NCBI GenBank assembly: GCA_021783175.1
Contig: JAJXUF010000083.1
Span: forward strand, 1-13,000
Length of the DNA: 13,000 nt
Source: Pseudomonadota bacterium
GTDB lineage: Bacteria; Pseudomonadota; Gammaproteobacteria; Acidiferrobacterales; UBA6901
Reading direction: 5' to 3'
Shown: piece by piece, positions 6,309 through 13,000 of the stretch
Numbering within the stretch: the first letter of the stretch is position 1
Layout: each line of letters opens with the position of its first letter
Program-made: the position numbers and the translations under genes
Notes under the pieces: model-generated
Database searches by the model: none
Told to the model about the DNA's origin: nothing
What the model saw: the letters and a program-made list of their open reading frames with translations, nothing else

Positions 6309-9300
6309 TCATATCTTCGTTGCAGTGGTTGGGGAACCCGAATTGATTTCGGAGTCATTGCCAACCCATTGCATCAGGGATTTTTGCAGATCATCGGCAA
6401 CGTCCGGATGCTGTGCCAGGACATTAAACTGACAGTTCGGGTCGGCACGCAGATCGAAGAGCCGTAACAGATGACCTGATTCCAGCGGCTGATACACGAG
6501 TTTCCAGCGGCCGCGACGGATCATGCGGTCTTTCGCGGTGAGGATGGCGTCGCAGTACTCGGTCTTGATCGACAGCGTACCGCTGGACCGATCGGGGACT
6601 TCCATCAGCTCGAGTAGATCCGGGTAGCGCAGATGGGTTTCGGGCAGGCCGGGCATGTCGGTAATCCAGATTCCGGTTTCGTTGAAGGCGTCGAGGTCGG
6701 GGCAGGCACCGCCCTCCGTCAGGCACTCTGCGAGCGACGTCCCGTCCATGCTGGCGACGGGTGGCGCATCGACGAGGTCGAGCAACGTGGGTGCGAGGTC
6801 GATCGAGCGCACCACCTTGTCCACCCTGCCGCGCGCGGGGCGACGCGGATCGCGGATCACGAGTGGGATGCGCGGACTGAAATCGCCAACCGCAGAATTG
6901 CCCTGGCCCCAGGTGTCGTGCTCGAAAAATTCCATGCCGTGGTCCGAATAGACGACGACGATGGTGTTGTTGGCCAGGCCGCAGCTTTCAAGGTGCGTCA
7001 GCATCTTGCCCACCTCGTCGTCGAATTCCGCCACGCAGCCGTCGTACAGATCGATGATCTGGTCGAGATCGAATTCCTCTCTCGGTGCGCCCTGGCGGCG
7101 AATGATCTCGAATGGGTCGGTGAGGCGCGCCATCGCGAACTTGGATTCACCTGCATAGGCCGGGTCGGCGAAGCGCGCATACCACGGCCACTCCGAGGCA
7201 AATGGTGGATGCGTGGTGGAATAGAACACGTTGAGAAAAAACGGCTGTGCGCTTTCCGCCAGGCGCGACACCAGCCGCCGCGCGCGCTTGCCCAGCGGTT
7301 GGGTCAGCGGTACCCCGCCAAGATAATACAGTTCAGGGAGGAGCAGCCGCCCCAGGCGGTTATGGGTGAACAGCGATACGAACAGGCGTAAATCCTTGGG
7401 TCCCTGCCGAATCAGGTATTTCAGGTTCCACTGGTCGTTCGGCAGGTCGGCGTAGTCAAAACCGAACGAGTATTTTCCCATGTCCGCACCGCACCAGTCC
7501 GAAATCGCAGCGGTGCGATAGCCCGATTTCTTCAGCAGCGTGGGCAGGGCATCCACCTTCAGGCGCGAGTGTTCATCATCGGTATAGTTGTCGCGGATGC
7601 CATGCGTGCGGGGCCAGGTGCCGGTCAGCATGGAAATCAGGCTCGGTGCGGTGCGTGCGCAAGGCACATAGCAGTTGGCAAACAGGGCTCCGGTGGCGGC
7701 CAGACGGTCGAGATGGGGGGTCAGCGCGCGACGGTAACCCAGTGCACCCAGTCGGTCGGCGCGCAGGGTATCGGAGCCGATCATCAGAATGTTGGGCGGT
7801 ATATCCGGCGCGCGCGACGGACGTTTGCGCGGCGCGCGCGCCTGCGGCAGCCAGGCCGCCCACGCGATCACTCCGGCAAGAAACAGCGTGACTGCCCACA
7901 GCGCCACCAGGTCGCCCAAGCGATTTTCGCGGGCCAGTTGCCAGGATGCAGCCACCCATAGCAGGCCGGCCAGTCCAGCGCCCAGCGACTGCATGCGCGC
8001 AATGCGCGTCGGCGTCATCCAGTGCCACAGCGTGTAGAGCCGGCTCGTACGGTAGTGCATGGACGCCACCAGCAGGCCGGGGTTGAAGCGCAAGTTACGG
8101 ACGAATTGCAGCATGAAGCCGCCAACAATGCCCAGTAGGGCGGCGATGACGGCGAGGCCTGCCGACCAAGAGGTGCCGGTGACGGTGCCAAGCATGAAAT
8201 ACACCAGCACGCCAAGCCCCCCGGTGAACAGCATCAGGGCGAACGCCCACGCCGACAGCCGCGCCAGCGCAAACAGGGTGTAGCGTCGGTAATGCGTGAG
8301 CACCTCCTCGCGAATGCGCGGGCCGGTCTGCGAAAAGTCGAGCAGTGATTTGGTGAGCAGCGCGGCGGTGCCGATCCCCGCCACCCCGAGCGCAGGGAGC
8401 AGTCCGGCCCAGCGCGCATCGCCGCTGGCGAACCAGGCAATGAGGCCGCTTGCCGCAGATAGGAGCGCCAGCGCTTCCGCGCCCAACATGCCCAGGTCGG
8501 GCGGAAGATCGAGTTTTTTCTTGCGGTGCCCCGATTCGCTCCGGCCCTGAATCTCGCCCAGCGCCGCCGCCGAGCGCACCCAGTAAAATCGCCGCTTAAC
8601 CCACGACAGGCTGAATACACTGTGGAAACCGTATTCGGCCAGCTTGCGCCACATATAGAGTGGAACCGCCCCGCCGCCATGGATGCGTGCAGTAGAGCGG
8701 GTACGCTGGTAGCTCTTCTTCAACAAATAGCCGAGTTGCAGCCGTTCGGTGTCGACGTAGTGGTGCTGGACGATGTCCGGGGTGTATTGGCAGCGTTCGC
8801 CGCGTGCCAGGGCACGCAATACGTATTCGCTGTCTTCGCCGCCACCCAGGTCGTGCCCGTGCGGCCCGAGCTCGGTCGAGAACTGCCCGGCGAGTCGGAA
8901 GACGCGGCCACGCACGACGAGATTGCCACCCCCGGGAATCGGTCCCTCTTCTGCCGTGATGGCCTTGGGCGCATTGCCCTGCTCATAGCGCGGCACCGGC
9001 AGCGGATAAATCCGGTAAGGCCCCTCGTCATGCACCCAGGCGGGCTCGCTGCCGTCCCAGTCGGGCAAGATGCGCCCGCAAAAAATCCCGGTATCCGGCC
9101 AGATCCGTGCGGCCTCTTCGATGGCCACAAGATAGTATTCATCGACCCGGTGATCATCATCGACGAAAGCGGTGAGTTCGCTGTCGATTAGTGGAATGGC
9201 CGCATTGAGCGCATGCGACTTGCCCGGGGTCGGCACGTCGATCAGCGTGAGCGGAAGCCAGTCACGCTCGGCCTGCCGGGCCTGATACACCTTCATCCTT

Positions 9301-9449
9301 GCCACCGTATCGTCGCTGCAGGCATTCGCTGCCACCAGAATCTGTACTTGCATGGTGGGCCGCTTGGCCGCATTGATCGAGGCCAGCGCCCGATCGAGCA
9401 GGTCTGCGCGGTTGTGCGTGCAGATCAGGAGAGTGAGGGTGGCAGCCAT
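6309..9449 (-). CDS. GT2 glycosyltransferase - multi-pass membrane - sulfatase-like (AlkP superfamily) fusion
   Basis: A 1046-residue three-part protein. Residues 1-300 are a GT2 domain: LTLLICTHNRADLLDRAL (5-22), AFVDDDHR (94-101) for metal binding, and GGGEDSEYVLRAL (202-214) with the likely catalytic acidic pair. Residues 321-536 hold roughly six or seven hydrophobic helices (about 322-341, 347-366, 391-420, 428-450, 485-503, 513-534). Residues 552-1046 have the alkaline-phosphatase fold seen in sulfatases: NILMIGSDTLRADRLGALGY (D560 as metal ligand), MLTGTWPRTHG (607-617), H747 in TTHPPF, VVYSDHGMEFF (832-842) with the D836-H837 metal pair, and a typical C-terminal end RWKLVY (981-986). 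At the nucleophile site the chain reads CARTAPSLISMLTG. Aligned on MLTG, Thr600 replaces the sulfatase Cys/Ser and the motif arginine is lost. The domain may therefore be a phospho-transferase or hydrolase rather than a formylglycine sulfatase. ATG 9449 is chosen because the GT2 domain starts there; the frame stays open to 9881 without meaningful sequence. Confidence 0.85.
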   Translation of the reverse strand: MAATLTLLICTHNRADLLDRALASINAAKRPTMQVQILVAANACSDDTVARMKVYQARQAERDWLPLTLIDVPTPGKSHALNAAIPLIDSELTAFVDDDHRVDEYYLVAIEEAARIWPDTGIFCGRILPDWDGSEPAWVHDEGPYRIYPLPVPRYEQGNAPKAITAEEGPIPGGGNLVVRGRVFRLAGQFSTELGPHGHDLGGGEDSEYVLRALARGERCQYTPDIVQHHYVDTERLQLGYLLKKSYQRTRSTARIHGGGAVPLYMWRKLAEYGFHSVFSLSWVKRRFYWVRSAAALGEIQGRSESGHRKKKLDLPPDLGMLGAEALALLSAASGLIAWFASGDARWAGLLPALGVAGIGTAALLTKSLLDFSQTGPRIREEVLTHYRRYTLFALARLSAWAFALMLFTGGLGVLVYFMLGTVTGTSWSAGLAVIAALLGIVGGFMLQFVRNLRFNPGLLVASMHYRTSRLYTLWHWMTPTRIARMQSLGAGLAGLLWVAASWQLARENRLGDLVALWAVTLFLAGVIAWAAWLPQARAPRKRPSRAPDIPPNILMIGSDTLRADRLGALGYRRALTPHLDRLAATGALFANCYVPCARTAPSLISMLTGTWPRTHGIRDNYTDDEHSRLKVDALPTLLKKSGYRTAAISDWCGADMGKYSFGFDYADLPNDQWNLKYLIRQGPKDLRLFVSLFTHNRLGRLLLPELYYLGGVPLTQPLGKRARRLVSRLAESAQPFFLNVFYSTTHPPFASEWPWYARFADPAYAGESKFAMARLTDPFEIIRRQGAPREEFDLDQIIDLYDGCVAEFDDEVGKMLTHLESCGLANNTIVVVYSDHGMEFFEHDTWGQGNSAVGDFSPRIPLVIRDPRRPARGRVDKVVRSIDLAPTLLDLVDAPPVASMDGTSLAECLTEGGACPDLDAFNETGIWITDMPGLPETHLRYPDLLELMEVPDRSSGTLSIKTEYCDAILTAKDRMIRRGRWKLVYQPLESGHLLRLFDLRADPNCQFNVLAQHPDVADDLQKSLMQWVGNDSEINSGSPTTATKI

Positions 9450-9484
9450 GCTTTCATTTTGGGACCAGATGTTTGAAGCCAAAC

Positions 9485-9515
9485 GAGGGCGAGGTGCTCG
9501 TGTAACCGCGCCCTC
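9485..9515. repeat. Inverted repeat in intergenic gap upstream of the fusion gene
   Basis: GAGGGCG (9485-9491) pairs exactly with CGCCCTC (9509-9515). After one A/G mismatch, GGT (9493-9495) pairs with ACC (9505-9507), leaving a nine-base loop. It lies between the GT2 stop and the start of the fusion gene on the minus strand. No T-run follows it on the minus strand; on the plus strand a T6 run occurs about 20 bases later. It could be a transcript-processing or attenuation hairpin that lowers expression of the large membrane protein, or a protein-binding palindrome. The fold is seen directly; the role is not known. Confidence 0.5.
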
Positions 9516-9528
9516 ATCGCCGGACGGA

Positions 9529-10446
9529 TCATTGTTTTTTGGGGCGCTGCAATAAACCTTGCAGGGTGCCCAGAAAATGCCAGACGACGATTTCGCGATT
9601 GAACGCTTCGTCTGCCGGCGCAGTGAGGCGACCCCACGCCGCCCGCCACAATGCGCGGAGTGTCTGGGGAACAAGATAAGGCGGGATATTGAACATGCGC
9701 CGTTCACCCGGGACACCACGGCTGATTGCAAGATTGCGGCTGGTCTGAAAACGCCAGCGCCGGAAATAGGCTTTGTCCAGGCGGAAAGCCTCGACCCGAT
9801 GATGCACGCGCGCACGAGGGAAATACATGACCTTGCCACCGCCATTGAGAATGCGTTCAAACAGCTCGCCATCCTCGCCACTGGCCAGCACGTTGCCCAT
9901 GCGACCGCGTGTCACGTCAAACGCCCCATGCCGGGCAAAAAGCTCACGGCGGAAGGCCATGTTGGCGCCAAAAGGGGTGTCCGACGCGGAAGTGATCTGT
10001 CGCTCGACCGTGTCGGTCTTGATGGCAAGGAACCCGTAAAATCGTTCGGTAAGCCACGCGGGCGGCTGTTTCTCCCAGACCGGGGCGATGTAACCGCCGC
10101 AGGCGTCGCAGGCGTGTTCCGCCATGCTGTCGAGAATAATCTGCACCCAGTCTGGTTCAGCGCAGACATCGTCATCGGTAAACAGGGCGATGTCGCCTTT
10201 TGCCAAAGCAATGCCGTGGTTGCGGGCATGCGACAGTCCCTGTCGACCTTCGAACTCATAGCGCAGTTGCGGGAAGCCAGGCATCGCGGCTTCTACCGTG
10301 GTGCGGGTCGCATCGTTGGAATTGTTGTCGACCACGATTACTTCCCAGTCGATGTCGGTCCGAAGCCGCTGTTTCCTGAGGCAGCTCAGCGTGTGAGCGA
10401 GCGACTCAGCGCGATTGTAAGTGCAGACAATAATAGAGGCGTGCAT
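9529..10446 (-). CDS. Glycosyltransferase family 2
   Basis: A 305-residue GT2 enzyme. ASIIVCTYNRAESL (3-16) and VIVVDNNSNDAT (36-47) form the nucleotide site, GLSHARNHGIA (70-80) is the conserved helix start, and LFTDDDV (88-94) is the metal-binding motif. PFGANMAFRRELF (158-170) and SGEDGELFERI (189-199) carry the acceptor loop and the likely catalytic acid pair. This pattern matches the GT2 subgroup common in surface-polysaccharide loci, and it is also close in style to the N-terminal domain of the downstream fusion, so the two may be related. No transmembrane helix is evident. It starts ten bases after the deacetylase stop, without a strong ribosome binding site, which suggests coupled translation. 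It ends 79 bases before the fusion gene. The sugar specificity is unknown. Confidence 0.92.
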   Translation of the reverse strand: MHASIIVCTYNRAESLAHTLSCLRKQRLRTDIDWEVIVVDNNSNDATRTTVEAAMPGFPQLRYEFEGRQGLSHARNHGIALAKGDIALFTDDDVCAEPDWVQIILDSMAEHACDACGGYIAPVWEKQPPAWLTERFYGFLAIKTDTVERQITSASDTPFGANMAFRRELFARHGAFDVTRGRMGNVLASGEDGELFERILNGGGKVMYFPRARVHHRVEAFRLDKAYFRRWRFQTSRNLAISRGVPGERRMFNIPPYLVPQTLRALWRAAWGRLTAPADEAFNREIVVWHFLGTLQGLLQRPKKQ

Positions 10447-10456
10447 GTGTGGCGTT

Positions 10457-11239
10457 TCAGAAAATCCGAGCGGTGAAGCGGCGAATCAAACTGCGCGCGT
10501 ACTCGGTGAGGCTGCCATCATTGCCACCGAGCGTGATCTTGCGCAGCAGCATGGCGGGGGTGTCGGTGCCGAATACATCCAGCCGGCGAATACGCATGCG
10601 ATCGACATCCTGGCGATTGAAGCCGGGATGCACGGAAAACGCCGCGCGATACCCCGCCGCCCGGGCTGCTTGCAGCACGCGATCGTCGTAATGGCCATAC
10701 GGATAAGCCAAGTAAGGCACTTCCTCGCCGAGCAGCCCCAGCAAGTCCTCACGCGCGCCTGCGAGCTCGTCGTGGAGCGCTTGATCGCCGAGCGTAGGCA
10801 GGTCGGCATGGTTGCGGGTATGGGAGTGGAAACTGAACCCCTGGCCGCGAAGCTCGCTGATATGCGAAAAATCCATCAGGGGATAGGTGACGCCATTTGG
10901 ATTGTGGGCTTCACGCCATGTGTCGCGCTGGCCGATCAGCTGACTGACCAGGAACACGGTCGCCGGCCAGCGGAGTTCGGCAAGCACCGGCGCGGCATGC
11001 TCGTGCACGCCGAGAAAGCCATCGTCAAAGGTGAGCACGAACGACTGCTCCGGCAATTTCGTTCGATCATCCAGCCAGGCGATGAAGTCTTCGATCGGCA
11101 CTGGGCGCCAGCCTGCGCGCGCCAACGTGAACATGTGGTCGGAGAAGCGCTGCGCGCCGATACAATACCTGCGCTCCCGGTCGTTGTGGGCATCACCCAC
11201 GCGGTGGTACATCAGAACGGGCACGCGCACGGCGGTCAT
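10457..11239 (-). CDS. Polysaccharide deacetylase (NodB/CE4 family)
   Basis: A 260-residue metal-dependent deacetylase that would remove N- or O-acetyl groups from a glycan. It has the standard CE4 motifs in order: VLMYHRVG (8-15) near the N-terminus, VLTFDDGF (68-75) with the catalytic base and metal aspartates D72/D73, FHSHTRNH (137-144) with the metal histidines H140 and H144, and LAYPYGHYDD (177-186) as motif 3. A signal peptide is not obvious, so it may act in the cytoplasm on a lipid-linked intermediate or be exported by another route. The ATG at 11239 overlaps the stop of the upstream GT2 gene by 4 bases (ATGA) and precedes the domain directly. A start 14 codons earlier (11281) is open but would overlap the neighbour by 46 bases. 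Together with the 964-2157 gene, this gives the locus two deacetylase-like proteins of very different type. Confidence 0.93.
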   Translation of the reverse strand: MTAVRVPVLMYHRVGDAHNDRERRYCIGAQRFSDHMFTLARAGWRPVPIEDFIAWLDDRTKLPEQSFVLTFDDGFLGVHEHAAPVLAELRWPATVFLVSQLIGQRDTWREAHNPNGVTYPLMDFSHISELRGQGFSFHSHTRNHADLPTLGDQALHDELAGAREDLLGLLGEEVPYLAYPYGHYDDRVLQAARAAGYRAAFSVHPGFNRQDVDRMRIRRLDVFGTDTPAMLLRKITLGGNDGSLTEYARSLIRRFTARIF

Positions 11240-12216
11240 GCGCGCTTTTCCTTCAGCTGGTCCGCCTTGGTAACCAGCCATGCGAACCAGGCACCAGGAA
11301 GCAGCGCGGGGACGATGTATTTCAAATCACCCGTTTTCCAGATGCCTTTCACAAAGGCGCGGCGGAATAATTTGTGCGCGTCCGCCAGGTTGCGGTGCCA
11401 GTAAGCGCGATAGGCTTCGCGCATCAGAAGCCCGTCGGTCAGTTCGATGATCGTTTCCCTGGGCAGATGCGAAACGCGCTCGGGATGATGCGCGACAAAA
11501 TCGCGTCGCACCTGCAAGGCATCCAGGACTTGTTTCCACTTGGTTTTGGAGATTTGCCCCTTGTCGTGCCAGCGGTAAAAAGCCATCACCTCGGGGACGC
11601 GAACGAGCTTCTGGGTATGCGCAAACAGCCGTAGCCAGAGGTCATAATCCATCGCCGAAAACCGTCGTTCCGAAAACCCCTTGACTGCATCGATGGCTTC
11701 CCGTTTCACCAGTGCTGCGTGAATTGGCCATGGGCACGAACGCAAAAATTCGGCCGCCGTATCCATCCGGCCGTAATCAGGGGGAATGTAGGGGTCAGTT
11801 CCGGGGGCTCCCATGCCGACGTTCTGCCAGCCGCAATAGGCAACGTCGGCCTGATCGCCGTCCATCGCCGCAGAGAGCTTTTCCAGGCCGTCTGGCGTCC
11901 AGTAATCGTCTGCATCGAGGAACGCGATACGCCATCCGTGAGCGTGTTCGAGGCCGAGATTGCGCGCGGGGTAGGGGCCCATGCGATCCTGGAAAAGCAG
12001 CACCAGCCGGGATGGATGTTTCGCCGCAAGCTGCTGCAGGATGTCGACGCTGCCGTCGGTCGAACCGTCATCCACCACGATCAGTTCCACGTTCCGGTAG
12101 GTCTGGTTCATGACGCAATTCACCGCCTCCTCGACGAAGGTGGCGGCGTTGTAGCAGGGCATGATGACGGAGATCAGAGGCCGGGCATCGTCTGGCTGGG
12201 GCGTGTCGCCGCTCAT
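11236..12216 (-). CDS. Glycosyltransferase family 2
   Basis: A 326-residue GT2 enzyme. ISVIMPCYNAATFVEEAV (15-32), LIVVDDGSTDGSVDIL (45-60) and YPARNLGLEHA (82-92) are followed by AFLDADDYW (98-106), the metal site. FSAMDYDLWLRLF (186-198) has the acidic residues usual at the catalytic position. A C-terminal stretch near YIVPALLPGAWFAWLV is hydrophobic enough to dip into or cross the membrane. The start overlaps the WbsX stop by 4 bases (ATGA), and the stop overlaps the deacetylase start in the same way, so the three genes should be translated as a coupled unit. It resembles the plus-strand GT2 at 2154-3083 in motif layout but has its own sequence. Donor and acceptor are not deducible. Confidence 0.93.
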   Translation of the reverse strand: MSGDTPQPDDARPLISVIMPCYNAATFVEEAVNCVMNQTYRNVELIVVDDGSTDGSVDILQQLAAKHPSRLVLLFQDRMGPYPARNLGLEHAHGWRIAFLDADDYWTPDGLEKLSAAMDGDQADVAYCGWQNVGMGAPGTDPYIPPDYGRMDTAAEFLRSCPWPIHAALVKREAIDAVKGFSERRFSAMDYDLWLRLFAHTQKLVRVPEVMAFYRWHDKGQISKTKWKQVLDALQVRRDFVAHHPERVSHLPRETIIELTDGLLMREAYRAYWHRNLADAHKLFRRAFVKGIWKTGDLKYIVPALLPGAWFAWLVTKADQLKEKRA

Positions 12217-13000
12217 TTTTTCAATTCGTCGCGAATGACTTCCAGATAGCCCCGTCCCCAGCGCTGGTCCGGCTCAATATAATTGCCCTCGGCCCATTCG
12301 TTCCACGCCTTGAGGAAGACGATGCGTCCGTCTGTCGGATAGTCGGCGACGCGTGAGATTGCTTTGCGCAGATGGCCACGAAAAAGCTCGGGTGTCGAGT
12401 CATGAAATACCAGGCCGCGCACCCCGCTTCGCGGCGTATTGTCCCAATTCGGCAAAACCAGAGGGTAGTCACGCCATTCAACTTGATTGCTTCTGAGCAG
12501 GATCGGCAGAATCTCTTGATAGTCCCAGATGCTGAGCGGATGCTTGTTTCCTTCAAGCAGGAATTTCAGCTTGGTCCACAGGTAACGGCGGGGTATGCGC
12601 CCATTGCGTGCGGGCAACGCCTGCATGGTGGAGGCATCCATGCCCCGCGCGCGCGGATCCCATGCCTCGTCGCGATGCGAGACGCCGACGAGGTGCAACC
12701 CAGGCAGGCCGGCCTTGAGTGCACGCTCACGCCAGTAGTCGGTTACCCTGCGGACGTCCGGAATGTCGTCTGGCTTGTAAACGACGAAAACGGGTTTGCC
12801 ATCGACCGTGATGTAGCGTGGGTCAGTGAAGGCTTTCAAGAGCCAGTCAAAGTGCGCCGCATGATCATCCCATCCGGGATAAGTCTGTTCGACAAGCATG
12901 CTGTCGGTTCCCTGCCATGCCGTATTCCACGAGTGATTGGCCCAGCACAGGCAGAAGGGAAAGTCAGGCTCGCCGCTGCTCAGAATGTCGTTGACCGGCC
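12213..13000 (-). CDS. WbsX-like / glycoside hydrolase 99-like domain protein (5' end beyond window)
   Basis: A partial gene: 261 residues are in the window, and the frame remains open through the right edge, including FCLCWANHSWNTAWQG upstream of the first internal ATG (12899). The start is therefore off-window and the ATG at 12899 is not the true start. Typical WbsX family marks are present: the CWANHSW segment, GKPVFVVYKPDDIPD, LPNWDNTPRSG and near the end FLKAWNEWAEGNYIEPD. WbsX-like proteins occur in O-antigen and capsule clusters and carry a GH99-like alpha/beta domain; whether they transfer or cleave sugars is not settled, to my knowledge. The stop overlaps the next GT2 start by 4 bases, placing it first among the visible minus-strand genes. 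Confidence 0.85.
   Translation of the reverse strand, partial: PVNDILSSGEPDFPFCLCWANHSWNTAWQGTDSMLVEQTYPGWDDHAAHFDWLLKAFTDPRYITVDGKPVFVVYKPDDIPDVRRVTDYWRERALKAGLPGLHLVGVSHRDEAWDPRARGMDASTMQALPARNGRIPRRYLWTKLKFLLEGNKHPLSIWDYQEILPILLRSNQVEWRDYPLVLPNWDNTPRSGVRGLVFHDSTPELFRGHLRKAISRVADYPTDGRIVFLKAWNEWAEGNYIEPDQRWGRGYLEVIRDELKK

Noticed and set aside
6222..6467. Small 81-codon plus-strand frame across the convergent junction
   Set aside because: It overlaps the 3' end of the fusion gene antisense, has no ribosome binding site and shows no recognisable protein features.
9450..9881. Upstream extension of the fusion gene to a start at 9881
   Set aside because: The extra 144 residues are low-complexity, overlap the neighbouring GT2 gene on the same strand and do not resemble any GT2 N-terminus; the domain begins at the ATG at 9449.
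9559..10476. A 305-codon plus-strand open frame
   Set aside because: Mirror frame of the minus-strand GT2 gene at 9529-10446, which carries all the family motifs.
10421..11404. A 327-codon plus-strand open frame
   Set aside because: Antisense to the CE4 deacetylase, whose motifs are intact on the minus strand; the plus-strand product has no domain features.

Overview
The window looks like part of a bacterial cell-surface or exopolysaccharide biosynthesis locus. Nearly every gene belongs to a polysaccharide-assembly family: five GT-A type glycosyltransferase domains, one GT-B glycosyltransferase, two polysaccharide deacetylase-like proteins, a PAPS-type sulfotransferase, a WbsX/GH99-like protein, a TPR protein and a very large glycosyltransferase-membrane-sulfatase-like fusion. 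The high GC of most genes (single 60-base lines counted by hand: 78% at 3001-3060, 65% at 8041-8100), the tight ATGA gene overlaps and the protein styles suggest a proteobacterium, probably a betaproteobacterium. That placement is inference, because the window has no phylogenetic marker such as rRNA or a housekeeping gene.

Layout. The left arm (1-6120) reads on the plus strand: sulfotransferase, divergent polysaccharide deacetylase-like protein, GT2 glycosyltransferase, GT4 glycosyltransferase, secreted TPR protein, and a GT8-like glycosyltransferase of unclear family. The first five genes are packed with 4-base overlaps or gaps of 4 bases, so they are probably one operon. The sixth follows after 89 bases. 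The right arm (6309-13000) reads on the minus strand, in transcription order: WbsX-like protein (cut by the window's right edge), GT2, canonical polysaccharide deacetylase, GT2, then the 1046-residue fusion. The two arms converge on an AT-richer intergenic gap at 6121-6308.

How the genes may work together (inference). The glycosyltransferases would build the repeat unit or side chains on the cytoplasmic face of the inner membrane. The deacetylases and sulfotransferase would change charge and acetylation. The fusion protein could add a sugar in the cytoplasm and act through its alkaline-phosphatase-fold domain on the other side of the membrane. No flippase, polymerase, chain-length regulator, export porin, exosortase or initiating phosphoglycosyltransferase lies in the window, so the system must extend beyond it or rely on genes elsewhere.

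The points most worth following up are the GT2-membrane-AlkP fusion, in which a threonine sits where sulfatases have the formylglycine cysteine/serine; the drop in GC from about 4040 to 6420, which starts inside one gene and ends inside another; and the pairing of a sulfotransferase with a sulfatase-fold protein in one locus. No tRNA, rRNA, CRISPR array, transposase or attachment site was seen.
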